From Bacilli bacterium (GTDB taxonomy: Bacteria; Bacillota_I; Bacilli_A; RF39; UBA660), in assembly GCA_017450205.1 (NCBI GenBank), contig JAFSVF010000001.1, positions 1 through 64,000 of the forward strand: a stretch of 64,000 nucleotides of DNA, written 5' to 3'. Position numbers and translations under genes: made by a program. The notes beneath the pieces are model-generated. The model had not been told where the DNA came from. It did not search any database and was given only the letters and a program-made list of their open reading frames with translations. Positions 27,102 through 36,419 of the stretch are shown piece after piece. Position 1 is the stretch's first letter, and every line of letters starts with the position of its first letter.

Positions 27102-28600
27102 TATTTTACCTTTTTATACAAGACAGCATGTGTTGGACCAAAAAGTCTATATACTACTTTGTAATCACTTTTTCTATTATTATGAATGTAATTATATATT
27201 TCATCTTTATCACTTTCGATTAGTATTAAATAATCAAAGTTATATTTATTAATAAATTCTTCCGTTTTAATTCCTTTTTCGGCATTAACATATTCTTCCA
27301 TTAAATCAAATTTCTTATTAGTAGATTTTAAGAATACATCTCCACGAGGATCTATATATGGTTTATATCCTCTCCATTCAAGATATCCACCATCACCATA
27401 ATTTGTATATATTTTTACATCTTTATTTGGTTCATTATTATCTAACCATCTTATCATTGGATCATATGGGTGATCTAATTGAGCTTCGCTTATGACAGTT
27501 GCATAAGAATCGATAATAAGCATTAATGTTGTAACTGCAAATGCTAGTTTTAAATATTTAAAACTTAAATCAGAAACTTTAATAAAAATATTTTTAATTT
27601 TATTAAATTTAATTTTATTTATATAATTTAAATATACTTCTTTTAAATTAACATCAGTTAATAAAGAAGACATTGTAATTGTAAATGCAATTCCAAAATA
27701 GGGAATACTCTTAAGATGACTTAATCCTAAATAAGCAGTTCCTCCAAGTAATAAAAGATATCTTAAATTAATTCTTTTATATAAAGAAGAAGTCAAAATA
27801 ACAAGGAATAAACTTATTAAAACAATTTTTCCTTTTAAAGATTGAACAGTAATTGGAGACATTTCAATAATGTTATCATTAATAATAGATATTCCATAAG
27901 ACTTAAATACATAGGTAATTGCATCTATTCCAAAAGGATTTATAAGACCAGCAAGTAACATAATAATAAGTGTAATAAATAATGGTCTTCTTAAGTTTTT
28001 ATCTTTAATGCAATCAATTAAATATACACCTAAAAAACAAAATTGTAAGAACCACATTGAAGAATGTAAGTTTATTTCTAACATAGAAAGAATTGGTAAG
28101 AAATATAAATATTTTTTATTTTTAGATTTAATAAATTTATCTGTTAAAAATAATTCTAAAGTAAGTATTAAATATGTAATTATTTGTGGTCTTGTAGTAG
28201 TAAAACCTTGTACAAAAAAATAAATATAAAAAGTAACAAGTAAACAAGTTATACTTGTATTATTAGTTAAGAATTTACTATATCTATATAATACAGCTAT
28301 ACCTAAAATTGATATTATAGATATCATTGTAGAAAACACAGCAGGTCCAAAAGAATTTAAAGTGAAATAGTAAATTATTGAAGTTAACCATTGTTGTGTA
28401 ACTACAAAATAATCACTATGCATACTTAATGTATCGAAATGACTTATACCATTATTAAGAATACTTCTTCCTGTTGCAAGTATAAACCATAAATCATTAT
28501 CATAATTTGTAAAAAAACCAAATAGGGAATAAATTAAAAAACCTATCATAATTAAAAATAAAATATTTATTTTTTTTGATCTCTCTAATATATTTTTCAT
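27101..28600 (-). CDS. Polytopic membrane protein, GT-C glycosyltransferase-like
   Basis: About ten to eleven hydrophobic segments fill the first ~370 residues, then a soluble C-terminal domain of about 120 residues ([40 protein letters not shown]). The first outer loop contains an acidic pair ([16 protein letters not shown]), like the loop of GT-C lipid-linked sugar transferases (PMT/ArnT-type), and the terminal domain resembles that of such membrane proteins. The exact family is not certain. Its stop codon overlaps the start of the FAD oxidoreductase gene. It is divergent from the TasA/SipW module. Confidence 0.7.
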   Translation of the reverse strand: MKNILERSKKINILFLIMIGFLIYSLFGFFTNYDNDLWFILATGRSILNNGISHFDTLSMHSDYFVVTQQWLTSIIYYFTLNSFGPAVFSTMISIISILGIAVLYRYSKFLTNNTSITCLLVTFYIYFFVQGFTTTRPQIITYLILTLELFLTDKFIKSKNKKYLYFLPILSMLEINLHSSMWFLQFCFLGVYLIDCIKDKNLRRPLFITLIIMLLAGLINPFGIDAITYVFKSYGISIINDNIIEMSPITVQSLKGKIVLISLFLVILTSSLYKRINLRYLLLLGGTAYLGLSHLKSIPYFGIAFTITMSSLLTDVNLKEVYLNYINKIKFNKIKNIFIKVSDLSFKYLKLAFAVTTLMLIIDSYATVISEAQLDHPYDPMIRWLDNNEPNKDVKIYTNYGDGGYLEWRGYKPYIDPRGDVFLKSTNKKFDLMEEYVNAEKGIKTEEFINKYNFDYLILIESDKDEIYNYIHNNRKSDYKVVYRLFGPTHAVLYKKVK

Positions 28601-28635
28601 ACCATCACCCTAAACAAATTATAACATATAATTTC

Positions 28636-28664
28636 TTGATATTTGATATTATTTATTATATTAT
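28636..28664 (+). promoter_or_regulatory. Promoter of the TasA/SipW-type operon
   Basis: TTGATA (28636-28641) and TATTAT (28659-28664) are 17 bases apart, 31 bases before the first gene of the module. Confidence 0.6.
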
Positions 28665-28695
28665 TTATATAGAATAGGAGTGTATAGGAAAGTAT

Positions 28696-29454
28696 ATGGA
28701 AACAAAAGAAAACAAATATCAAATTATATTACTAGGAACAGTAATTATATGTGCAATTTTTACATTTGTTACAATTGCATGGGCTGCTTTTAGTACAACT
28801 TTAAAAATATCAGGAACTGCTACAATTAAAGCACAAACATGGAACGTATATTGGTCAGCAGCATCAGTAGATTCTTCAAGTGGAGCAACTACTTCATTGA
28901 ATACTACAATTGATTCAATTGGAACTGCAACTAATATTATTTCATTAACTCAATTAAAAGCAGATTATAATACACCTGGACAAAAAGCTGTTTATAATGT
29001 AACAGCATCTAATGGTGGTACATTTAATGCAAAATTAACTAATTTTACTGCACCAACTATCTCATGTAAGAGTGCAAGTGATGCAGCATATGTAACTCAA
29101 GCAGATGCGACTACAGCATTTAATGCTGCTGCAGCTTTAACACCTGCTAATTATTCAGGATTAACAAGTGCACAAAAAGTATGTAAATTTATTACTTATG
29201 AATTAAAAGTAAAAAATGCATTTACAAGTACAACTAACTCATCAGGAATTGCTGCCGGAACTACATTCTCAACATTAACTAATAATTTAGTTTTAGATAA
29301 AGCAACAAGTACAGGATTAGCAACTGGTGGATCTATAGATTTAGAATTAATTGTATACTTTGATAAAAATCAAGAATTACCAGCTGAAGCATTACCAACT
29401 GAAGATGTATCAGTTAAATTTGAAACTTTTGAAGCTAAATTTGATCAAGCGTAA
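28696..29454 (+). CDS. TasA/camelysin-like secreted protein with SipW-type signal peptide
   Basis: After a short charged N-terminus comes a hydrophobic segment ending in TIAWAAFSTTLKISGTATI, the pattern of SipW-dependent signal peptides of TasA, CalY and relatives. The mature part is Thr/Ala/Ser-rich beta structure with one Cys pair and ends in an acidic VSVKFETFEAKF. The length of 252 is close to TasA (261). It is the first gene of a cluster that includes a SipW-like signal peptidase 22 bases downstream, strongly supporting the assignment as a fibre or matrix subunit. The ribosome site is weak (AGGAAAGT). Confidence 0.8.
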   Translation: METKENKYQIILLGTVIICAIFTFVTIAWAAFSTTLKISGTATIKAQTWNVYWSAASVDSSSGATTSLNTTIDSIGTATNIISLTQLKADYNTPGQKAVYNVTASNGGTFNAKLTNFTAPTISCKSASDAAYVTQADATTAFNAAAALTPANYSGLTSAQKVCKFITYELKVKNAFTSTTNSSGIAAGTTFSTLTNNLVLDKATSTGLATGGSIDLELIVYFDKNQELPAEALPTEDVSVKFETFEAKFDQA

Positions 29455-29475
29455 TTGAATTAAGAGGTGATTAAA

Positions 29476-30615
29476 GTGAAAAAAGGTAGTACTAAACTAT
29501 TAGTTTTACAATTAATCACTTTAATCATACTTATATATAATGCTTTTATAAATAATATATTTACTAATCTATATTTAGCAATATTTCTTTCAATAGTATT
29601 TGTAATTAGTTACTTTTTAGTAGGATTTGAAAAAGAAAGATTTAATCAAAAGAAAAGAAATATAAGAATAATTATTATACTTACTATAAGTTTATTAGTT
29701 ATTAAATATGGATTAGGACTTATAACAGGTTACCAATATTCTCCATATAATAGAACATTACTTGGAATATTAGATAATACTTTATCAATAGCATACTTAT
29801 TGGTAATATGTGAAATATTAAGATACACATTTGTTACCAAAGGAAATAAATTAAATTTTATATTAACAATAATAATATTTACATTAGCATATTTAAATAT
29901 AACAACAAGTCTTACTAGTTTAACTAGTTTAAAAACAATAGTTATATTACTTACAACAGATATAGTAGTAACTTTATTTGAAAATATAGTACTTACTATC
30001 ATATCTAAAAAGTATGGTTATAGTGGTTCATTATCTTATACACTTATAATGAATTTATATCTCTATATTGTGCCGATATTTCCAAACTTAGGAGAATATT
30101 TAGATGCAGCTGTAATGATTGCATTTCCTATAATATTATATTTATTCTCAAATTATATCCTAACTGATTTTTTTAAAGAAAAAGTAGATATAAGAGTTAA
30201 AAATACAGGTGCTAAACTAATAAGATTCATTATTGTTATGATTATAATTATAATGGTTTCACTAAATAGTGGAATATTTAGATATTGGATATGTGTAGTT
30301 GCATCTGGTTCAATGGAACCAACAATTAAAATTGGAGACGTAATATACATAGATAAAAGTTATAAAAAAAATATAGATAAAATAGAAGAACAAGATATAA
30401 TTGTATTTAAAATCAATGGTAAAATTTACTGCCATAGAGTAATTCAAAAGAAGGTTAATAATGACCAAGTTCTTTTAGTTACTAAAGGTGATAGAGAAGG
30501 TCAATCAGTTGATAAGTGGACCATTTCTAAGAGTGAATTAGTAGGTAAAGTTGATTTTAGAATTAAATATATTGGTCTTCCGTCTGTATGGTTAAAGAAT
30601 GCAATAGAAAGGTGA
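29476..30615 (+). CDS. sipW: SipW-like (ER-type) signal peptidase I with long membrane N-terminus
   Basis: The C-terminal ~110 residues are a signal peptidase of the S26B type: the nucleophile Ser lies in VASGSMEPTIKIGD (about residue 278), and the base is His in YCHRVIQKK (about residue 318) rather than the Lys of ordinary bacterial enzymes. KGDREGQSVDKW and LVGKVDFRIKYIG complete the fold. The N-terminal ~265 residues hold eight or so membrane segments, far more than the single segment of Bacillus SipW (190 residues). It probably processes the TasA-like protein upstream and the large surface protein downstream. GTG at 29476 with AAGAGGTG upstream is preferred to GTG at 29467. Confidence 0.88.
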   Translation: MKKGSTKLLVLQLITLIILIYNAFINNIFTNLYLAIFLSIVFVISYFLVGFEKERFNQKKRNIRIIIILTISLLVIKYGLGLITGYQYSPYNRTLLGILDNTLSIAYLLVICEILRYTFVTKGNKLNFILTIIIFTLAYLNITTSLTSLTSLKTIVILLTTDIVVTLFENIVLTIISKKYGYSGSLSYTLIMNLYLYIVPIFPNLGEYLDAAVMIAFPIILYLFSNYILTDFFKEKVDIRVKNTGAKLIRFIIVMIIIIMVSLNSGIFRYWICVVASGSMEPTIKIGDVIYIDKSYKKNIDKIEEQDIIVFKINGKIYCHRVIQKKVNNDQVLLVTKGDREGQSVDKWTISKSELVGKVDFRIKYIGLPSVWLKNAIER

Positions 30616-30621
30616 TTATAA

Positions 30622-31716
30622 ATGACTAAAAGTAAAAAGAAGAAAATTGTCATTAAGAATACTGATCCAGTATTTACAATTACTGGTTGGTTTTTATGTC
30701 TTCTTTTACCACTTTTAGTATATGCTTTATTCACTGCATTTATACTTCAAAAGAGTATTAAAATAAATGAAAAAATAGGATGTATTTCATATAATGAAAT
30801 TGGTTCAACTAACTATATGGTTACATATAACAAAGAAGAATATAAGCCAATCGAAGGTTGGAAATACATTACTAATATGATAGATAATATAAAAACTAGT
30901 TATAAATATGAAATACATGCTACATCAGAACTTGATTACATATATTCATATTCAGTAACTGGTAAAATAACATATTACGATTATATTGATGAAAACGAAA
31001 TATTAAATGAAACTGAAGAAACTTTATTATTTAATGATAAAAAATATTATTCAGGATCATACTTAGTATTAACTGAAGATTATGATTTAGATTATAAAGA
31101 TTACTTCCAAAAAGCTAAAAGATATAATCAAACTACTGGTGTATCTTCATCAGCAATATTAGAACTTAAATTTAATATTAATTTAGATGTATCAAATAAA
31201 GATTACACTGATAAAGATAATTTAAAGAGAGTCTTTACGCTTAAAATTCCGTTAAGTGGATCAACTATTAAAATTACTAAATCTGATGATTTAAATGATA
31301 ATGGTTCTATGTGTAATATAAGAAAAATAAGAATAAGTAATACATCATTATTTATTACTGCAATGTGTTCATTAGGAGTAATATTTATATGTGTAATTCT
31401 AATAGTAGTAGAATTATATAAAATTATTAATAAAGATCCATATAGAAATGAACTTAATAGAATATTAAAGAACTATGATAGATTAATAGTAAGTGGTAAA
31501 TATGATATAGATGAAGCTAATTATGCAAATGTAATCTATCCGAATAAATTTGAAGAATTGGTAGATGCGTCAATTAATCTATCTGAACCAATTCTATTCT
31601 ATGATGTAAAACCAAATCATGAATGTCATTTTGTAATAATTGATGATGGTAGTTTATATAAATATAGAATATCTAGAAAAGAATTAGAATTACAAAAAGT
31701 GGGAGTAAGAAAATGA
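30622..31716 (+). CDS. DUF5305-like membrane protein of the SipW module
   Basis: One membrane segment near residues 20-45 is followed by an extracellular beta-rich domain of about 190 residues, a second membrane segment (about 247-270) and a cytoplasmic tail of ~90 residues. The start of the outer domain (GSTNYMVTYNKEEYKPIEGW) and its regular YEIHAT.../YSVTGKI strands resemble DUF5305 proteins, which often sit next to SipW-type peptidases. This is a visual match only. It lies 6 bases after the peptidase gene and overlaps the next gene by 4 bases (ATGA), so all are in one operon. It may be an anchor or assembly factor for the secreted fibre. Confidence 0.65.
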   Translation: MTKSKKKKIVIKNTDPVFTITGWFLCLLLPLLVYALFTAFILQKSIKINEKIGCISYNEIGSTNYMVTYNKEEYKPIEGWKYITNMIDNIKTSYKYEIHATSELDYIYSYSVTGKITYYDYIDENEILNETEETLLFNDKKYYSGSYLVLTEDYDLDYKDYFQKAKRYNQTTGVSSSAILELKFNINLDVSNKDYTDKDNLKRVFTLKIPLSGSTIKITKSDDLNDNGSMCNIRKIRISNTSLFITAMCSLGVIFICVILIVVELYKIINKDPYRNELNRILKNYDRLIVSGKYDIDEANYANVIYPNKFEELVDASINLSEPILFYDVKPNHECHFVIIDDGSLYKYRISRKELELQKVGVRK

Positions 31717-34700
31717 GTAAACTTAGAATAATACTTCCTTCTTTTTTGTTGCTACTTTTTACATTAACTTTTTCATATGTATATGCAGCATTCAGTAATG
31801 ACTTTACAGTTAATGGAGTTGCAAGCGTAGAAAAAGCAACTGTAATGATTACTGGAATAGATGTTAATTCAATAAATGGAAATGCATCTTTTTCTAGTCT
31901 CAGAAGAACAGTTAATAGTGTAACTATGCCTGTAACTTTAGGTGCTGGTGCATCAATTGTATTTGATATGACTGTTCATAATTATGATACGATTAATTAT
32001 GAAATTAGTGATTTACAATTTAATAATGATAACTTGGATGTATTATTTACAAAGCAAGGTTGTTTCTTAGCTGATCAAATAGATTCTCATAATACATATA
32101 CATGTAATATAACTATAACTAATACTGGTTCTTCTACAATTAGTGATGCAATAACTGCAACATACACTTATACACCGATAAGTGATTATACTTTAATACA
32201 TCATATTGAAGCCTTAACAAATGGAATAGATGAAGGATATATTGATGACTTAAAAGATGATACTGCTACTACAAATGCTTATCATTATGTTGGATCTAAT
32301 CCAAGAAATTATGTATTTTTTAATGGAGACTATTGGAGAATATTATCTCTAGATTATAATGTTCAATCTATAGATGGTGGAGCGACAGAAACAAAAATAA
32401 AACTAGTAAAAGAATCAAGTATTCAATCTAATAAACATCTTTGGGATATAACAGATACTTTTTCAAATAGTGGAAGAGGAATTGCCGAGTGGACTACATC
32501 TAAGTTAAGAGCAACTCTAAATGATTTGTATTATACATCTGGAAGTGGTACATGTTATATAACTGATAAATCTAGCACAACCAGCACATGTGATTTTAGT
32601 GCAGTTGGATTAAATAGAAATCCATTAGTATCTTCAACTCTTTGGTATCATGGAGCATCTCAAGAATCAGCACTTTCACCACTTGGAATGTATCAAGATT
32701 TAAGAAGTAATAAAAAACCATCAGATTCATCTTGTTTGGGTTTATCTTGTACAACGGGAAGTAGTTCATTTACTACTAAAAGTGTAAACTATGTAGGATT
32801 AATGTCTCCATCAGATTATGGATTTACTACAAATGGATCAACTTCAAAAAGTAGGGATGATTGCCTAAATACACCACTTAGTAATACAGAATGGAAAATC
32901 GGTGGTGCATGTGGAACGTCATGGTTAACTCATAGTAATGGTATTGAATGGACTATCCAACCATCTATTAATAATAGTAGTCACTCATATGTCTTTTCTA
33001 TTACAAAAGATGGACTAATAAATGATGAATATGCATATAAAAGATATTATATTAGGCCTTCAATTTATCTAGATCCGGGAACTTTATACTATAGTGGCTC
33101 AGGATTAAGAGATGATCCATATATAATTGATCAAACTAATTCAACAGATATTTTTACAATTACATTTAATGCAAATGGTGGTAGTGGAACTATGCCTGTT
33201 CAATTGATTAAAAATGGAGCAACAAAAGCCCTAACTCCAAACCAATTTAAAAGAGAAGGTTATTCCTTCATAGGTTGGTCAGAATATTCTGATGCAACAA
33301 CTCCAATGTTTGATGATATGGCATATATCACAGCAACAGGTAATATTACATTATATGCCATTTGGCAAAAAGAAACTTCAATTTATGAATATATGCAAAA
33401 TAATTCTTTAGGAACTGCACAAGCTAATAATATTAATTTTGGAGAAGTATCATCTTCCACAAATGGGCAAGGAATTTATGAGTATACAGGACAAGATTCA
33501 GATGGTGGTAATAAAACTATTTATTATTATCGTGGAGCTGTAAATAATAATGTTATTTTTGCAAATCAATGCTGGAAAATTATAAGATCAACATCAACTG
33601 GAGGAGCAAAACTAATTTATAATGGTTCAGTTGTGGATGGAACATGTCCAGGTAATACAACAAATCTAACTAAAACTGGTTTTAGTACAATAAATACTGC
33701 TGAAGCAGCAGGTTATATGTATGAAAATGGAGTTCAACATGGTTTAACTAATGATAGTGCTGTAAAAGTAGCAAATGATACATTCCTTTATTACAACTTA
33801 AGAGGATACACTTCATACTTAGAAGATATTTCTTTCTGTAATGATCGTAATGTACAATCAGGTAATACATATTCATCAACTGGTTCTTCATTTAACTTTA
33901 ATAGATATTCTTTAGGTACACCAACTTTAACATGTCCAAATGAAAATGATAACTTTACAGTTGATCCATCACATGGTAATGGTAAACTTTCGATGCCTGT
34001 TGGTGTGATAACTGCAGATGAAATGATTTTAGCAGGTTCTAAAAATGGAGAAGATTCAGCTAATTCGACATATTATTTAAAAACGGATTATCAATATTGG
34101 ACAGCTACACCAAGACAATGGAATGGAACCAAAGTAAAAGTTTGGCGTGTAAATGAAGATGGTTCAATTGGAAGTGCTGATAATGATACAAACAATAAAT
34201 ACGTAAGACCAGTAATTGCGTTAAACGGAACATCTTATTTAGGAGAAGGGGATGGTACTGTCCAAAATCCATTTACAATTAAAAATAATGGTATTGAACA
34301 ATATGCAGTTTCTTATGATGGTAATGGAGCAACTAGTGGTTCAATGACTTATCAATTAGTTAATGGTGGAGAAGATGTTAAGTTAAATCCAAATGAATTT
34401 ACAAAGTCTGGATATCATTTTATTGGATGGTCTACTAGATACGATGGAAATGTTTTGTATGAAAACGAAGAAACTATAAATGTCACTGCAGATATTATTC
34501 TTTATGCAGTTTGGGAATTAAATGTAATAGATTTTGATTATACTGGAACAGTTCAAAGTTATGTTTTAGAAGATTCAGGTGCTTATAGACTAGAAGTTTG
34601 GGGAGCACAAGGTGGTTCATATAATTCAACATATGTTGGAGGATATGGTGCATATGCAACAGGAATTATTAGGGTAAATGCTGGGGTAACAGTGTATGTT

Positions 34701-35357
34701 GTTGTTGGCGGTGCAGGTACTGGAAATACAATTGGACAACTAGGTACAACGCTTGGAGGATACAATGGTGGTGGAAACGGAAATGTTATTAATACAGATG
34801 TATTCTCAGGAAGTGGAGGAGGAGCTTCACATATTGCACTTGTTACCGGTGAATTAAAAACACTAGAAAATCAAAAAGATAATAATTATATTCTTATAAC
34901 TGCAGCAGGAGGATCAGGTGCCTATGGTTATGATGTAAACTCTAATAACTGGTGGAGTGGTGCATCAGGTGGTGGAATAACTGGTGGTTATAACCTTAAC
35001 ATATCGCAAGCAGGAACACAAACAAGTGGTTATGCTTTTGGAGCAGGTGGAGATCAAACTGGTGAAACTATTGCTAATACAAACCATGCCGGTGGTGGCG
35101 GTGGTTGGTATGGAGGTTTTGCAGACTATGCTGATAATAACTCCGGTGGATTAGGTGGAGGTTCATCTAACATTTCAAATTATTATCTTGCAAGTTATGG
35201 AGAAATAACAAAACATATGGCAGGATATGATGTTACTACAAGCGAAAGTGAAAATACATATACTATAAATGCGAATAGTCATTCTTCAACTCCATTAGAA
35301 AATGTAGCTAAAGAAGGTAATGGACATGCTAGAATTTCATATTTAGGAGCACTATAA
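31713..35357 (+). CDS. Large surface protein: SipW-type signal, InlB_B repeats, ALK-like glycine-rich domain
   Basis: The N-terminus ends in SYVYAAFSNDFTVNGVASV, a SipW-type signal like that of the TasA-like protein. Then come a beta domain (~30-160) and a DUF6273-like block with FNGDYWRILSLDY (~200). An InlB_B/Listeria-Bacteroides repeat follows (~483-551, FNANGGSGTMP, GYSFIGWSE, LYAIW), then a second W-K-I-I block (~618) and a second InlB_B repeat (~863-934). The last 275 residues are a glycine-rich domain (AYRLEVWGAQGGS, YVVVGGAG, GGYNGGGNGN, GGGASHIA) with the pattern of the extracellular domain of ALK/LTK receptors. No sortase motif or anchor is seen, so the protein is secreted or held in a fibre. 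Confidence 0.85.
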   Translation: MSKLRIILPSFLLLLFTLTFSYVYAAFSNDFTVNGVASVEKATVMITGIDVNSINGNASFSSLRRTVNSVTMPVTLGAGASIVFDMTVHNYDTINYEISDLQFNNDNLDVLFTKQGCFLADQIDSHNTYTCNITITNTGSSTISDAITATYTYTPISDYTLIHHIEALTNGIDEGYIDDLKDDTATTNAYHYVGSNPRNYVFFNGDYWRILSLDYNVQSIDGGATETKIKLVKESSIQSNKHLWDITDTFSNSGRGIAEWTTSKLRATLNDLYYTSGSGTCYITDKSSTTSTCDFSAVGLNRNPLVSSTLWYHGASQESALSPLGMYQDLRSNKKPSDSSCLGLSCTTGSSSFTTKSVNYVGLMSPSDYGFTTNGSTSKSRDDCLNTPLSNTEWKIGGACGTSWLTHSNGIEWTIQPSINNSSHSYVFSITKDGLINDEYAYKRYYIRPSIYLDPGTLYYSGSGLRDDPYIIDQTNSTDIFTITFNANGGSGTMPVQLIKNGATKALTPNQFKREGYSFIGWSEYSDATTPMFDDMAYITATGNITLYAIWQKETSIYEYMQNNSLGTAQANNINFGEVSSSTNGQGIYEYTGQDSDGGNKTIYYYRGAVNNNVIFANQCWKIIRSTSTGGAKLIYNGSVVDGTCPGNTTNLTKTGFSTINTAEAAGYMYENGVQHGLTNDSAVKVANDTFLYYNLRGYTSYLEDISFCNDRNVQSGNTYSSTGSSFNFNRYSLGTPTLTCPNENDNFTVDPSHGNGKLSMPVGVITADEMILAGSKNGEDSANSTYYLKTDYQYWTATPRQWNGTKVKVWRVNEDGSIGSADNDTNNKYVRPVIALNGTSYLGEGDGTVQNPFTIKNNGIEQYAVSYDGNGATSGSMTYQLVNGGEDVKLNPNEFTKSGYHFIGWSTRYDGNVLYENEETINVTADIILYAVWELNVIDFDYTGTVQSYVLEDSGAYRLEVWGAQGGSYNSTYVGGYGAYATGIIRVNAGVTVYVVVGGAGTGNTIGQLGTTLGGYNGGGNGNVINTDVFSGSGGGASHIALVTGELKTLENQKDNNYILITAAGGSGAYGYDVNSNNWWSGASGGGITGGYNLNISQAGTQTSGYAFGAGGDQTGETIANTNHAGGGGGWYGGFADYADNNSGGLGGGSSNISNYYLASYGEITKHMAGYDVTTSESENTYTINANSHSSTPLENVAKEGNGHARISYLGAL

Positions 35358-35384
35358 AAGAGCTAATTAATTAGCTCTTTTTGA
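35357..35384. terminator. Bidirectional terminator between SipW module and lexA
   Basis: AAAGAGCTAA-TTAA-TTAGCTCTTT is a 24-base perfect palindrome with T on both sides, placed between convergent genes. Confidence 0.88.
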
Positions 35385-35387
35385 TTT

Positions 35388-36035
35388 CTACTTTATTTTT
35401 CTATATAATCCAATTGCTTTACCAAGAATAGTACAATTATTTACAATAATTGGTGCCATTTCATCATTTTCAGGTTGTAATCTAATATGATCTGATTCTT
35501 TATAAAATCTTTTTAATGTAACTTCATTTTCATCAGTCATTGCAACAACTATTTCTCCATCTTTACAAACTCTTTGTTTTTTAACTATAACAATATCTTT
35601 ATCAAATATACCAGCATTAATCATTGAGTCCCCTTTACACTCAAGAGTGAAGATTTCTTCATTTAATGGTACTAAGGATGCTGGTAAAGAAAAGAATTCT
35701 GTAGGATTTTCAATAGCTTCTATTGGATTGCCACAAGATACTCTTCCAAGTAGTGGAACATCTATAACTGCATCACTATTATTATTTTCATTCTTTTTTT
35801 CAAATTCATTATCTACTAGTAATTCAATTGTTCTAAATTTAGAATTTTCTTTTCTAATATATCCTTTATTTTCAAGTTCTTTTAAATGAGTATGAGCAGT
35901 AGCTGGACTTGATAAACCCATACCTGCACATATTTCTCTTACTGAAGGTGGATAACCATGAGATACCATATATTTCTTAATAAAAGTTAAAGTTTCATTT
36001 TGTTTTTTAGTTAAACTATTTTCTTTAATTTCCAT
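35388..36035 (-). CDS. lexA: LexA, SOS-response repressor
   Basis: The N-terminal winged helix (LTKKQNETLTFIKKYMVSHG, then REICAGMGLSSPATAHTHLK) binds SOS boxes. The C-terminal S24 autoprotease has Ser137 (GDSMINAGIFDKD) and Lys175 (VTLKRFY). The scissile bond lies in GRVSCGNPIEA and is Cys101-Gly102 rather than the usual Ala-Gly; UmuD uses Cys-Gly, so cleavage is still plausible. The length of 215 is normal. Its promoter contains two operators, so it is autoregulated. It is divergent from a 34-residue SOS-controlled membrane peptide, in the place where Bacillus has yneA. The ribosome site AAGGAG precedes the ATG. Confidence 0.96.
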   Translation of the reverse strand: MEIKENSLTKKQNETLTFIKKYMVSHGYPPSVREICAGMGLSSPATAHTHLKELENKGYIRKENSKFRTIELLVDNEFEKKNENNNSDAVIDVPLLGRVSCGNPIEAIENPTEFFSLPASLVPLNEEIFTLECKGDSMINAGIFDKDIVIVKKQRVCKDGEIVVAMTDENEVTLKRFYKESDHIRLQPENDEMAPIIVNNCTILGKAIGLYRKIK

Positions 36036-36061
36036 AATACTTACTCCTTATGTATATATAA

Positions 36062-36090
36062 AATATAACAAACATATGTTTAAATGTCAA
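36062..36090 (-). promoter_or_regulatory. Promoter of lexA with operator inside the spacer
   Basis: On the minus strand TTGACA (36085-36090) and TATATT (36062-36067) are 17 bases apart. The spacer contains a complete LexA box and the -35 overlaps a second. Confidence 0.8.
36069..36082. promoter_or_regulatory. LexA box 1 of lexA
   Basis: CAAACATATGTTTA, a palindromic core AAACATATGTTT, lies between the -35 and -10 of the lexA promoter. Confidence 0.8.
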
Positions 36091-36101
36091 ACATATGTTT
36101 A
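36088..36101. promoter_or_regulatory. LexA box 2 of lexA
   Basis: A second identical CAAACATATGTTTA starts 19 bases from box 1 and overlaps the lexA -35. Confidence 0.8.
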
Positions 36102-36132
36102 GTTTTTGTAAATAACAATATTTATATTTTAT

Positions 36133-36146
36133 CGAACAAGTGTTTG
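36133..36146 (+). promoter_or_regulatory. SOS box of the 34-aa membrane peptide gene
   Basis: CGAACAAGTGTTTG matches CGAAC-N4-GTTYG exactly. It lies 34 bases before the ATG, just upstream of a likely -10 TATATT (36150-36155). Confidence 0.85.
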
Positions 36147-36180
36147 TGCTATATTTAAGATGTGAAAGGGAGTGTTTAAA

Positions 36181-36285
36181 ATGACAGTTACAAAATTTTG
36201 GACTGATATGAGAGGAGTGATTTTTTTAATCTTATCTTTAGTACTTATATTAACCATGATGAGTTTAAATGTTCAAGGAATATAA
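36181..36285 (+). CDS. SOS-controlled single-pass membrane peptide (34 aa)
   Basis: The frame encodes MTVTKFWTDMRGVIFLILSL followed by VLILTMMSLNVQGI: a short polar N-terminus, one membrane helix (about residues 12-28) and a short tail. It has a GGGAG ribosome site 8 bases before the ATG, a consensus SOS box upstream, and a terminator downstream. It is divergent from lexA, the position of yneA in Bacillus and sosA in Staphylococcus, whose products block division after DNA damage. Sequence resemblance to either is not evident and there is no LysM domain. A damage-induced division inhibitor is the best inference, by position, regulation and topology. Confidence 0.75.
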   Translation: MTVTKFWTDMRGVIFLILSLVLILTMMSLNVQGI

Positions 36286-36340
36286 TCATTATGAAGTACT
36301 AAAAAGATGTACTTATGAAAAAAACTTTAATTAAAATTTG

Positions 36341-36380
36341 AAAAAATCTTTATTCTATGGCAGTTTAAAGATTTTTTTTT
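36341..36380 (+). terminator. Terminator of the SOS peptide gene
   Basis: AAAAAATCTTTA pairs with TAAAGATTTTTT around a 13-base loop and is followed by further T. The remaining bases between 36286 and 36340 hold nothing recognised except a weak AAGTAC/GTACTT pair. Confidence 0.7.
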
Positions 36381-36387
36381 GATTTTA

Positions 36388-36396
36388 TGTTATAAT
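36388..36396 (+). promoter_or_regulatory. Extended -10 promoter of miaB
   Basis: TGTTATAAT lies 24 bases before the miaB ATG and follows the T-tract of the preceding terminator. Confidence 0.6.
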
Positions 36397-36419
36397 CTAA
36401 CGCGACGAGGTGAAAATCT

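Noticed and set aside
36286-36340. Small hairpin AAGTAC/GTACTT after the SOS peptide gene
   Set aside because: The stem is short, the loop is AT-rich and there is no T-tract; the stronger terminator lies just downstream.
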